Below, one piece after another: positions 1 to 6,356 of a DNA stretch of 8,586 bases. The notes beneath the pieces are model-generated. The model worked only from the letters and a program-made list of their open reading frames with translations, did not search any database and was not told where the DNA came from. The position numbers and the translations under genes are program-made. This stretch comes from Chloroflexota bacterium. Lineage in GTDB: Bacteria > Chloroflexota > Limnocylindria > P2-11E. Location: NCBI GenBank assembly GCA_005883775.1, contig VBEU01000149.1, positions 1 through 8,586 on the forward strand, written 5' to 3'. Positions within the stretch are counted from its first letter, which is position 1. The number at the start of each line of letters is the position of its first letter.

Positions 1-755
1 CATGGATGCGCGATCGGCCGCTGACGGCCGAGCGCTGCCCCGACGGCATGCTCGGTCCCTGCTTCTACAGGAAGGACTTTCCCGAACATTGGCAACCCGC
101 AGGACCGCGCCTCGTCGTGAGGGCGGCGAGCACGGGCAAGGACGTCCGCTACATCATCGGCGGCTCGCGCGCCACGCTCGTCGGCATGGTGAACCTGGGC
201 TGCATCGCGATCCACGTCATGACGTCTCATGCGAAAACGATCCACGAGGTCGATTGGCTCGCGTTCGACATGGACCCGCCCGAGTCGTTTGCCAACGCCG
301 CCCTTGCGGGCCTCGCGCTTCGCAAACTGCTCGAGGAAGTCAAGCTGAGCTCCTACCCGAAGACGTCGGGGAGCAAAGGCCTACACCTCTTCGTGCCGCT
401 GCGCGCCGGCGTGACACAGCAGGAAGCGACCGCAGTCGCGATGGCGCTCGGCGAGGAGCTCGCGCGGCGGGAGCCCAAGCTCGTGACGGTGGAATTCTCC
501 AAAGCAAAACGTGGGGGACGCGTGTTCGCCGACGCCATGCGCAATGCGTTCGGCCAGACAATCGTTGCGCCCTACAGCGTGCGAAACAGGCCGCATGCCG
601 CGATCTCCACGCCGCTCGCGTGGGACGAGGTCTCGCCGCGCTTGGACCCGGCGACCTTCAACCTGCGCAACTTCGAAAAACGCCTCGCGGGAAGCGATCC
701 GTGGGCAGATTTCTGGCGGCGCAAGCAGGCGCTCCCGAAGAAACTCGCGGGATGA
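1..755 (+). CDS. ligD: LigD polymerase domain (AEP/PrimPol type), 5'-truncated
   Basis: This is the C-terminal part of the LigD polymerase domain, which fills in and extends ends during bacterial non-homologous end joining with Ku. The frame is open to the left edge. The first ATG (base 6) sits inside the family motif RDRPLTAERCPDG, normally several dozen residues into the domain, so the true start lies upstream. Numbering from that ATG, the catalytic carboxylates are D88 and D90 (FDMDPPE) and D176 (FADAMRN), and the nucleotide-binding motif SGSKGLH spans 121-127. The PYSVRNRP and TFNLRN motifs near 189-221 are also typical. All three metal-binding aspartates are present, so the domain looks active. 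No ligase or nuclease domain follows. The protein is therefore a stand-alone polymerase or the tail of a longer LigD; the missing upstream sequence would decide. Its stop overlaps the next start. Confidence 0.93.
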   Translation, partial: WMRDRPLTAERCPDGMLGPCFYRKDFPEHWQPAGPRLVVRAASTGKDVRYIIGGSRATLVGMVNLGCIAIHVMTSHAKTIHEVDWLAFDMDPPESFANAALAGLALRKLLEEVKLSSYPKTSGSKGLHLFVPLRAGVTQQEATAVAMALGEELARREPKLVTVEFSKAKRGGRVFADAMRNAFGQTIVAPYSVRNRPHAAISTPLAWDEVSPRLDPATFNLRNFEKRLAGSDPWADFWRRKQALPKKLAG

Positions 756-2041
756 CCCGAGCGCAGCAGGTGGCGCGCGAGCGCCAGCCGATCAAAAAGG
801 CCGCGCTTCTCCTCGGGCCGGGATTCATCACCGGCGCGGCGGACGACGACCCGAGCGGCATCGGCACGTATTCGGTGGCGGGCGCATCTCTCGGCCTCGC
901 CACCCTTTGGACGGCACTCCTGACCTTCCCGTTCATGGCCGCGGTTCAGAACATCTGCGCACGTCTCGGTCAGGTCGCCGGCTGCGGGCTCGCCGGGATC
1001 CTCAAGGAGCACTACCCGCGCTGGGTGCTCTATCCGGCGGTCGCACTCGTCGTGGTTGCCAACATCGTCAACGTCGGCGCCGATCTCGGCGCGATCGCGG
1101 ACGCGGCGGGGATCATCGTCGGGGCGCCGATCCCGTGGCTCGTGGTACCGATCGCCCTGGCCCTCCTCGCGATGCAGGTCTTCGCGAGGTACCGCCTCAT
1201 CGAGCGTGTCTTCAAGTACCTCACCATCGCCTTGCTCGCGTACGTGATCGACGCCGTCATCGTTAACCCCCCGGTCGGTGAAACGATCCGCTCCACGATC
1301 GTGCCGACGATCTCGACCGATCACGGCTACATCGCGACGATCGTCGCGATCCTTGGGACCACCATCTCGCCCTACCTCTTCTTCTGGCAGACAAGTCAGG
1401 AGGTGGAGGAAGAGCGCGCGGCGGGCCGCAAGACGCGAAAGCAGCGCCGTGGGGCTTCCAGGTTCGAGCTGCGTATCGCGACGATCGACGTGACCGTCGG
1501 GATGTGGGTCTCGAACCTCGTCATGTACTTCATCATCCTGTCGACTGCGCTGACGCTGCACGCGAGTGGAAAGACGGACATCTCGACGGGAGCGGATGCC
1601 GCCCAGGCGCTGCGGCCACTCGCGGGCGATCTCGCCGGAATCATCTTCGCGATCGGAATGATCGGGACGGGGCTCCTCGCGGTTCCGGTCCTTGCCGGTG
1701 CATCGGCCTACGCCGTGTCCGAAACGTTCGGATGGCGGGAGGGTCTCGATGAAGATTGGCGCAGGGCGCGGCCGTTCTACGGCATCGTCGCGCTCGCGAC
1801 CCTCGTCGGCCTCTTCATCCCCTTCACAGGCGTGAAACCGATCGACGCCCTTTTCTTCACGTCCGTCCTGAACGGCGTCGCGGCGCCATTCCTCCTCGTC
1901 GTCATCATGCTGGCCGCCGCCAACAAGAAGGTGATGGGCCGGCAGACGATCGGGCCGGTGCTCAGGGTGCTCGGGTGGACGGTGACGGTCGCGATGTTCG
2001 CAGCCCTTCTCGGCCTCGCGCTCACGTCTTTTCGCTCCTAG
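752..2041 (+). CDS. NRAMP-superfamily divalent metal transporter, variant metal-site subfamily
   Basis: A 429-residue polytopic membrane protein of the NRAMP (SLC11) superfamily, which moves divalent metal ions, usually with protons. The ATG at 752 overlaps the previous stop (ATGA), suggesting translational coupling. About 11 hydrophobic segments are visible. In the first, the classical DPGN metal site reads D33-P34-S35-G36, so the Asp is kept and the Asn is replaced by Gly. In the sixth, the usual MPHN motif reads S206-P207-Y208-L209, so the metal-selecting Met is missing. A charged cytoplasmic stretch (EVEEERAAGRKTRKQRRG, about 217-234) follows. The DDDPSGIGTYS and TTISPYLFFWQ signatures belong to a widespread bacterial subfamily usually annotated only as divalent metal transporter. 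The substrate is uncertain: loss of the Met argues against assuming Mn/Fe, and Mg or another hard cation is possible (inference from reported NRAMP-related Mg transporters). Confidence 0.92.
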   Translation: MTRAQQVARERQPIKKAALLLGPGFITGAADDDPSGIGTYSVAGASLGLATLWTALLTFPFMAAVQNICARLGQVAGCGLAGILKEHYPRWVLYPAVALVVVANIVNVGADLGAIADAAGIIVGAPIPWLVVPIALALLAMQVFARYRLIERVFKYLTIALLAYVIDAVIVNPPVGETIRSTIVPTISTDHGYIATIVAILGTTISPYLFFWQTSQEVEEERAAGRKTRKQRRGASRFELRIATIDVTVGMWVSNLVMYFIILSTALTLHASGKTDISTGADAAQALRPLAGDLAGIIFAIGMIGTGLLAVPVLAGASAYAVSETFGWREGLDEDWRRARPFYGIVALATLVGLFIPFTGVKPIDALFFTSVLNGVAAPFLLVVIMLAAANKKVMGRQTIGPVLRVLGWTVTVAMFAALLGLALTSFRS

Positions 2042-2055
2042 GTGCCGCGCGGCAC
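2042..2055. repeat. 14-bp perfect palindrome after the NRAMP gene
   Basis: GTGCCGCGCGGCAC begins directly after the TAG of the transporter gene and is its own reverse complement. As RNA it could form a 5-bp GC stem with a 4-base loop. No T-run follows, so it does not look like an intrinsic terminator. It could be a weak hairpin protecting the upstream transcript, an operator for the gene at 2096, or chance in GC-rich DNA. Confidence 0.45.
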
Positions 2056-2095
2056 ATTCGTGGGGTAGGGCGGCCGACTCACGCCTCTTGCCCGG

Positions 2096-2761
2096 ATGGC
2101 TCAGGCTTATCGGGTGCGCTCCCGGTTCGCCCGACTCATCGTGCGCGGCCTCTTCGCGGCGGTCTTCCGCGTGCGTCACTACGGGACGCTTCCCGCACAT
2201 GGGCCGCTCCTCGTGGTCGCCAACCACCAGGGCTGGGCCGACGGCTTCCTTCTCGCGGCGTCGTTCCCGCTGAGTGCCAAGGTTTGGCTTCTCGGCGATC
2301 GCGAGGGGACCGGGAAGGTGTGGTGGTGGCGTGCGGTGCTCCGCGCCGTGGGGATCGTGATCCCGATCGAGCGCGCCTCGACCGCCGCCGACCGAGCCGC
2401 GATCGGCGCGACGCTCGCGGCGCTCGAGCAAGGCGGGATCGTCGTCGTGTTTGCCGAGGGCCGCGTCTCGCGAGTGGAATCGTCGCTTGGGCCATTTGCC
2501 CGGGGCGTCGGATACCTGGCGCTCCGCTCAGGCTCGCCGATCCTCCCGGTGTGGCTCTCGGGAACGGCCGAGCTCTACCTGCGAAAGGAGCTCGCCACGA
2601 TCGCCGGCACTCCGCGCGCGGCGCGAAAAGACGTGCCGACGAAAGAAGCGACGCGGACCCTCGCGCTGGCGCTGCACGACGACCTCGCGAGGCTCGAGCC
2701 GTCGGAGCGCGCCCCCGATCCGGCGCGCAAACGGATGCGCTGGCTCACGAATCTCTTCTAG
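2096..2761 (+). CDS. PlsC-type lysophospholipid acyltransferase family protein
   Basis: A 221-residue member of the LPLAT/PlsC family, which transfers an acyl group to lysophosphatidic acid or a related acceptor at the membrane. Motif I is NHQGWADG, with H44 and D49 forming the catalytic H-x4-D. The phosphate-binding block reads FAEGRVSR (119-126) where the family norm is FPEGTRS, so the Pro is replaced by Ala and the Thr is absent. The later ILPVWLSG block matches motif IV. A Trp-rich stretch (WWW, 76-78) lies between motifs. ATG 2096 is the only canonical start after the in-frame stop at 2066, although no good Shine-Dalgarno precedes it. The gene lies 54 bp after the transporter on the same strand and could share its transcript. 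Its stop overlaps the stop of the convergent regulator gene by 4 bases. The exact acceptor cannot be told from sequence. Confidence 0.88.
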   Translation: MAQAYRVRSRFARLIVRGLFAAVFRVRHYGTLPAHGPLLVVANHQGWADGFLLAASFPLSAKVWLLGDREGTGKVWWWRAVLRAVGIVIPIERASTAADRAAIGATLAALEQGGIVVVFAEGRVSRVESSLGPFARGVGYLALRSGSPILPVWLSGTAELYLRKELATIAGTPRAARKDVPTKEATRTLALALHDDLARLEPSERAPDPARKRMRWLTNLF

Positions 2762-3435
2762 ACGCGGATCTCTCGAAGCAGCGACTGCTCGTCGAGCACG
2801 CGCACGTTCCGGCGCTCCACGTCGATGAGGCCGCGGCGCTCGAAGTCGGCGAGAAGCTTGTTCACGGTCATTCGGGTCGACCCGACGGCCGCCGCGAGGT
2901 CCTCCTGCGTGAGCGGCAGCGGCCGGCCGAGACGCGCGACCTCGACAAGGTACTTCGCGAGGCGGCTCGTGACGTCGAGGAAGGCGAAGTCCTCGACCTG
3001 GCCCTCGAGCTTTCGGATGTTTTGCGACAGCCTCTCGAACATGTGCGCCCGAGCTTCCTCGTTGCGCTTGAGGACCGCGAGTGAGCCATCGCGCTCTATC
3101 TGGAAGACGCTCGTCGGGATGACGCATACGGCCGTGCCGTCGCGCGGCACCTTGTCCTCGAAGATCACGAGCTCGCCGAAGAATTCACCACGCGAGTGAA
3201 GCGAGATGAGGAGCTCGCGTCCGTTCTCGTCGAGAAGCAGCACTTTGACGAGCCCCTCGAACACCACGAACCAGTGCGCGGCCGGATCTCCCTGGTGATA
3301 GATGACTTCATCCTGCTTGAACTTCCGAAGGGTCATGTGGCCGGCGAGCTCCTGGCGATCGACCTCGGGCAGGATCTCGATCGGGAGAACGTCGGCCAGC
3401 GTGCCGGCTATCTTGCGAAGCTCTTCGACCTTCAC
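2758..3435 (-). CDS. CRP/FNR-family transcriptional regulator (second gene of the pair)
   Basis: A 225-residue regulator, close to the usual CRP length, starting at GTG (complement of 3433-3435). Residues about 15-125 form a cyclic-nucleotide-binding-like beta-roll, about 126-165 the dimerisation helix, and about 172-205 a winged HTH (LTQEDLAAAVGSTRMTVNK). In the phosphate-binding cassette GEL is kept (87-89) and the Arg equivalent to E. coli CRP R82 is present (R98). The following Ser is Asp (R98-D99), which may weaken or alter cAMP binding. No N-terminal Cys cluster is visible, so an FNR-type FeS sensor is unlikely. In the recognition helix, E. coli E181 is replaced by Met and R185 by Lys, so the operator is probably not the TGTGA/TCACA consensus. 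It lies 21 bp downstream of a paralogue and is probably cotranscribed with it. Confidence 0.93.
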   Translation of the reverse strand: MKVEELRKIAGTLADVLPIEILPEVDRQELAGHMTLRKFKQDEVIYHQGDPAAHWFVVFEGLVKVLLLDENGRELLISLHSRGEFFGELVIFEDKVPRDGTAVCVIPTSVFQIERDGSLAVLKRNEEARAHMFERLSQNIRKLEGQVEDFAFLDVTSRLAKYLVEVARLGRPLPLTQEDLAAAVGSTRMTVNKLLADFERRGLIDVERRNVRVLDEQSLLREIRV

Positions 3436-3456
3436 GGCCGGAGAGTCTAGGAGTCC

Positions 3457-4128
3457 CTAGTAGCGGACCTGCTTGCGCAGGAGCGCGGCCTCCTTGACCG
3501 CGATGTGGCGGCGGCCGACCGCGATAGCGCCCAGTGCCTCGAGGTCGGCAAGGGCCCTGTTCACCGAGACCCGGGTCGCGCCCACGAACGCGGCGAGATC
3601 GTCCTGGGTGAGCTCCACGTCCGTGCGTGCGTGTGCCGTCGCGAGGTCCAGGAGGCACTTCGCGACGCGTCCCGGCACGTCGAGGAACACCAGGTCCTCG
3701 ATCCGTCCGGACGCCCGACGGACCGTGCGCGCGAGCAATCGGAGGATCTCGCGCGTCGCGCGAGGGCTTCGCTCGAGGACGCGCAGGAAGTCCTCGCGAG
3801 CGAGCGTCACGACCTGGGTCTGGTCGAGCGCGGTGACGGTCGCGGAGCGTGGCGCATCGTCGAAGAGCGCAAGCTCGCCGAAGACCGCGCCCTCACGCTC
3901 GACGGCGACCACGATCTCGTGGCCTTGCTCGTCGGGGATCGCGACCTTCACGGACCCTGAAAGGATCACGTAGACGTGACCTGCCGCGTCGTCACGATGA
4001 AACACGACCTCGTCCCGTGAGAAGCGCCGCGCACGAAGATGAGTGACGAGCTCGCTTCGCTCGGACTCGCTGAGCGCGCTGAATACGGGAGCGCTCGCGA
4101 GGACGCGCGCGACCGCCTCGGCGTCCAC
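3457..4128 (-). CDS. CRP/FNR-family transcriptional regulator (first gene of the pair)
   Basis: I place the start at the GTG at 4128-4126, giving 223 residues and an N-terminus (DAEAVARVLASAPVF) that matches usual CRP architecture. The frame stays open up to an ATG at 4245, but that extra stretch is Arg/Ser-rich, resembles no domain, and would run through a perfect inverted repeat. GTG 4164 is an alternative. The cNMP-binding-like domain spans about 12-118, with GELALF at 84-89 and the canonical RSAT (94-97) of cAMP-type cassettes. The winged HTH is at about 173-202 (LTQDDLAAFVGATRVSVNR). Recognition-helix positions carry Val for E. coli E181 and Arg for R185. Compared with its downstream neighbour it keeps the ligand-contacting Arg-Ser pair, so the two may sense different ligands. 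It is first in the minus-strand unit and divergent from the hydrolase locus. Confidence 0.92.
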   Translation of the reverse strand: MDAEAVARVLASAPVFSALSESERSELVTHLRARRFSRDEVVFHRDDAAGHVYVILSGSVKVAIPDEQGHEIVVAVEREGAVFGELALFDDAPRSATVTALDQTQVVTLAREDFLRVLERSPRATREILRLLARTVRRASGRIEDLVFLDVPGRVAKCLLDLATAHARTDVELTQDDLAAFVGATRVSVNRALADLEALGAIAVGRRHIAVKEAALLRKQVRY

Positions 4129-4196
4129 GGCGCGGAACGATACGCTCGGGCGTGCGCATGACACGGAAGTACCGTGAGAGATGCGTTGCGAGAGAC

Positions 4197-4229
4197 ACGA
4201 ACGTACTGATCGCCTACTGGTACGTTCGT
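4197..4229. promoter_or_regulatory. Perfect 10-bp inverted repeat, candidate operator
   Basis: ACGAACGTAC (4197-4206) and its exact reverse complement GTACGTTCGT (4220-4229) flank a 13-bp spacer. The element lies in the divergent intergenic region, about 70 bp upstream of the chosen regulator start and about 100 bp upstream of the hydrolase start. Two-fold symmetry over about 33 bp suits binding by a dimeric HTH protein. The neighbouring CRP-type regulators are the obvious candidates (inference). The arms do not resemble TGTGA/TCACA, in line with the altered recognition helices. No T-run follows either arm, so a terminator is unlikely. Confidence 0.55.
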
Positions 4230-4312
4230 CGGCGCCGTATCGCACGCTCGCTCGCTTGACTCGACCCCAGCGGTCCCCGAAGACTTGTCGTTAGCAACCC
4301 GTTACACGCGTT

Positions 4313-4321
4313 GAGGAAGGG
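4313..4321 (+). promoter_or_regulatory. Strong Shine-Dalgarno before a CTG start
   Basis: GAGGAAGGG is the best ribosome-binding site in the window. It lies 8 bases before CTG 4330 but 44 bases before the first in-frame ATG (4366). This spacing is the main reason for placing the hydrolase start at the CTG. Confidence 0.55.
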
Positions 4322-4329
4322 AAAAGACT

Positions 4330-5247
4330 CTGAAGCTAGCCACGCTTGCGGCTGTCTTTTGGTACATGGCCAGCCTGTTCGCGGTGTTCCCCACGGATGG
4401 CTCTCCGACCGGGGCCGGAGCGACGACTGGCCAGTTCCGCGCCTTCTGGGCGGACGCCTTCGGCGAGGGCATCAACGACCAGTCGGAGATCGATTCTCTC
4501 GTCGCGGCAACGAAGGCAGCCCACGCGAACGCGATCGTGGCGCAGGTCGTTCGCCGCGGCGACTGTTTCTGCCTTCGCTCGGGGCTTCCGGTGAACGAGT
4601 CGATCGCTCCCGGGTTCGACCCGCTGCAGGCGCTCATCGACACGGCGCACGGGCAGGGTGTGGAAGTCCACGCCTGGGTGATCGCGAACGCGATGTGGAA
4701 CAGCACGACGCCGCCGAAGGACCCGAATCACATCTTTAACCTCCATGGCCCCGGCGCCTCGGGGCGTGATAACTGGGTCATGACGCGGTCCGACGGTGCT
4801 CCGAAGCTCAACGACGACTGGATGCTGGATCCCGGCCACCCCGACGCCGCCGCGTGGGTCGTGAACGCCGCAACGAGCATCGTCCGTAACTACAACGTCG
4901 ACGGCATCAACCTCGATCGCATTCGCTATCCGGACGGCAACCTCGGTTCGCTTGTGCCGTCGTGGGGCTACAACCCGACCGCCGTCGCGCGCTTCCGCGC
5001 CGAGACCGGCCGTGGCGACACTCCCTCGAACACGGATCCGCAATGGACGCAGTGGCGGCGCGATCAAGTCACCGGGATCGTTCGCCGGATCTATCTCGAG
5101 TCGACCGCGTTCAGGTCATCGATACGTGTCTCCGCGGAAGGACTGGCGCGGATGGCTCCGCGAGGGGATCCTCGACACGGCCATGCTCATGAACTACAAG
5201 CGCGATTCGCTGGCGAACCAACACCAGATGTACGACGAGTGGGATGA
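4330..5247 (+). CDS. GHL10 (DUF187) family glycosyl hydrolase-like protein, N-terminal fragment of a frameshifted gene
   Basis: The amino part of a secreted family-10-like glycosidase (GHL10/DUF187, YngK type), presumed to act on extracellular or cell-wall polysaccharide; the substrate is unknown. From CTG 4330 the product begins with a Lys followed by a hydrophobic run (LATLAAVFWYMASLFAVF), which looks like a signal peptide. From ATG 4366 only a short piece of that run remains. Family motifs follow: FRAFWADAFGEG, VVRRGDCFC, FDPLQALIDTAHGQGVEVHAW, LDPGHPDAAAW and NVDGINLDRIRYPDG (189-203). In GHL10 proteins the conserved acidic residues of that last strand are the proposed active-site region. 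Recognisable sequence runs through QWRRDQVTGIVRRIYLE to SIRVSA at about 5136. The remaining residues up to the stop at 5247 are out-of-frame translation of the rest of the gene. Confidence 0.8.
   Translation: MKLATLAAVFWYMASLFAVFPTDGSPTGAGATTGQFRAFWADAFGEGINDQSEIDSLVAATKAAHANAIVAQVVRRGDCFCLRSGLPVNESIAPGFDPLQALIDTAHGQGVEVHAWVIANAMWNSTTPPKDPNHIFNLHGPGASGRDNWVMTRSDGAPKLNDDWMLDPGHPDAAAWVVNAATSIVRNYNVDGINLDRIRYPDGNLGSLVPSWGYNPTAVARFRAETGRGDTPSNTDPQWTQWRRDQVTGIVRRIYLESTAFRSSIRVSAEGLARMAPRGDPRHGHAHELQARFAGEPTPDVRRVG
5126..5145 (+). other. Frame break and apparent internal deletion in the hydrolase gene
   Basis: Homology passes from one frame (SIRVSA, ending near 5136) to the frame one base later (KDWRGWLREGILD, from about 5138). 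The change equals one extra base or a loss of 3n+2 bases. As I recall GHL10 proteins, roughly 30 residues normally lie between the RVSA-type strand and the DWRGW-type block, and here they are absent. A deletion of about 3n+2 bases therefore fits better than a single-base insertion. It may be a real mutation or an assembly collapse. Confidence 0.7.
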
Positions 5248-6352
5248 GTTCGCGAAAGACAACCAGTACCGTCGCTCTGTCGCGATCGGGTCGGCCCTTT
5301 ACCTGAACGACATCGCCTCGAGCGTGAGCCAGGTGCGCCGGGCCGTGGCACCGAGCGCCGCGGGGAACAACGCGATCGGCTGGGTGGGCTACTCCTACCG
5401 CACGCCGGACGCGATGACCGACGCCGGTACCCGCAGCGGCGCGATCGGCCGCGCCGAGCTCATCAAGGCCCTGACGCAGCCGTCGCAGTACGACACGGAC
5501 TCTCCGCCGGTATTCGCGGACACGCCGGCAGTGCCCGGGATGAGCTGGAAGACGCAGCCGATCTTCGGGCACCTGCGCGGCACGGCGGTCGCGACCGATG
5601 GCACCCTACTCACCGGAACCGTCGTGCATCTCGTCGAGCCGAACACCGGAATCATGATGCGCACGATCACCACCGATGGCACAGGGTGGTTCGGGTTCGT
5701 CGATCTTCCGATCGGGACGTATCGCGTGACCACCGAATCGTCGCGCGTGACCGGCGGAGTGCTTGGACAGGCGACGATCCTCGCCGGACGCGTGAGCGTG
5801 CTGGGCGCGGTCACTCCTCTTGCGACCCCGACCCCGACACCGACGCCGACACCGACGCAGTCACCGTCGCCGACAACCTGCCAGCGCACCGACGGTCCGG
5901 GCATCGCCGCTCCCGCGAAAGTGGCCTCGGGCGTCGGTGGCTTCCATGCGTCGTGGTATGGACAGAGCGGCTATTCCACGCTTTGCCCGGGCGAGAGCGC
6001 GACCGCGGTCGTCGCCTACTACAACAGCGGCACGCGCGGCTGGCTCGCGGACACGATGGGACAGGTCGCATACCTCGGAACCTGGAATCCGGAGCCCGGT
6101 CAGGATCGCGCTTCGACTCTCGGGGGCGACGGCGACGCCGGATCGCCGAATACGGGCTGGCCTCGCTACAACCGCGTCGCGGCCCAGCCCTCCGAGTGGG
6201 TAGGACCGAATCAGGTCGCGTGGTTCCAGTTCACGATCGTGGCACCGTCGACGCCGGGCACCTATCGCCTCGCCATCCGACCGCTCGTTGAGGGCGCGCA
6301 GTGGATGGAGGACTTCGGCGTTTTCTGGATCGTGACGGTGCGCGCCCCGTAG
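5126..6352 (+). CDS. GHL10 hydrolase, C-terminal fragment: barrel end, carboxypeptidase-regulatory-like domain, TP linker, NBR1-like Ig domain
   Basis: The second frame of the broken gene; 5126 marks a GTG near the junction, not a proven start. First comes the end of the GHL10 barrel (DWRGWLREGILDTAMLMNYKRD, then the GSALYLNDIASSV and GWVGYSYRTPDAM motifs) to about 5560. Next is a small beta-sandwich like carboxypeptidase regulatory domains (about 5566-5790; TDGTGWFGFVDLPIGTYRV). A Thr-Pro linker follows (about 5821-5880). Last is a domain of about 135 residues with the pattern of NBR1-like Ig modules (FHASWYGQSGYSTLCPGES, YYNSGTRGWL, YLGTWNPEPGQD, GTYRLAIRPLVEGAQWMEDFGVFW), common at the C-termini of secreted Chloroflexota proteins and likely used for binding or surface attachment. 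No LPXTG or transmembrane anchor is present. The stop lies 4 bp from the stop of the convergent gene. Confidence 0.8.
   Translation: MSPRKDWRGWLREGILDTAMLMNYKRDSLANQHQMYDEWDEFAKDNQYRRSVAIGSALYLNDIASSVSQVRRAVAPSAAGNNAIGWVGYSYRTPDAMTDAGTRSGAIGRAELIKALTQPSQYDTDSPPVFADTPAVPGMSWKTQPIFGHLRGTAVATDGTLLTGTVVHLVEPNTGIMMRTITTDGTGWFGFVDLPIGTYRVTTESSRVTGGVLGQATILAGRVSVLGAVTPLATPTPTPTPTPTQSPSPTTCQRTDGPGIAAPAKVASGVGGFHASWYGQSGYSTLCPGESATAVVAYYNSGTRGWLADTMGQVAYLGTWNPEPGQDRASTLGGDGDAGSPNTGWPRYNRVAAQPSEWVGPNQVAWFQFTIVAPSTPGTYRLAIRPLVEGAQWMEDFGVFWIVTVRAP
5825..5854 (+). repeat. Hexamer repeat encoding a Thr-Pro linker
   Basis: Five consecutive ACNCCG hexamers (ACCCCG, ACCCCG, ACACCG, ACGCCG, ACACCG) encode a (TP)n linker between the regulatory-like and Ig-like domains. 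Such repeats change length easily by slippage. Each unit is in frame, so variation would only alter linker length. Confidence 0.8.
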
Positions 6353-6356
6353 CGCT

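Noticed and set aside
2..2041. A 679-residue open frame running from the left edge into the transporter
   Set aside because: Only the part from ATG 752 has transporter homology. The upstream part is Arg-rich out-of-frame reading of the LigD polymerase domain, a usual effect of high GC.
572..2431. A 619-residue minus-strand open frame
   Set aside because: It is antisense to the transporter and acyltransferase genes and is Arg/Asp/Glu-rich without any recognisable domain.
1756..3084. A 442-residue plus-strand open frame
   Set aside because: It crosses three real genes in a wrong frame with low-complexity Arg-rich translation.
4129..4245. N-terminal extension of the first CRP-type regulator to ATG 4245
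   Set aside because: The extra 39 residues look non-coding and would include the inverted repeat at 4197-4229. The family start fits GTG 4128.
4256..4285. Possible sigma-70 promoter for the hydrolase (TTGACT with AAGACT 18 bases later)
   Set aside because: The -35 is good but the -10 matches only three of six positions, which is too weak to list as a feature.
5126..5145. Programmed ribosomal frameshifting in the hydrolase gene
   Set aside because: No slippery heptamer or stimulating structure is evident, and the expected spacer sequence appears to be missing, so mutation or an assembly error is more likely.
5825..5854. CRISPR-like or tandem regulatory repeat
   Set aside because: It is an in-frame Thr-Pro codon repeat with no spacers and lies inside a coding linker.
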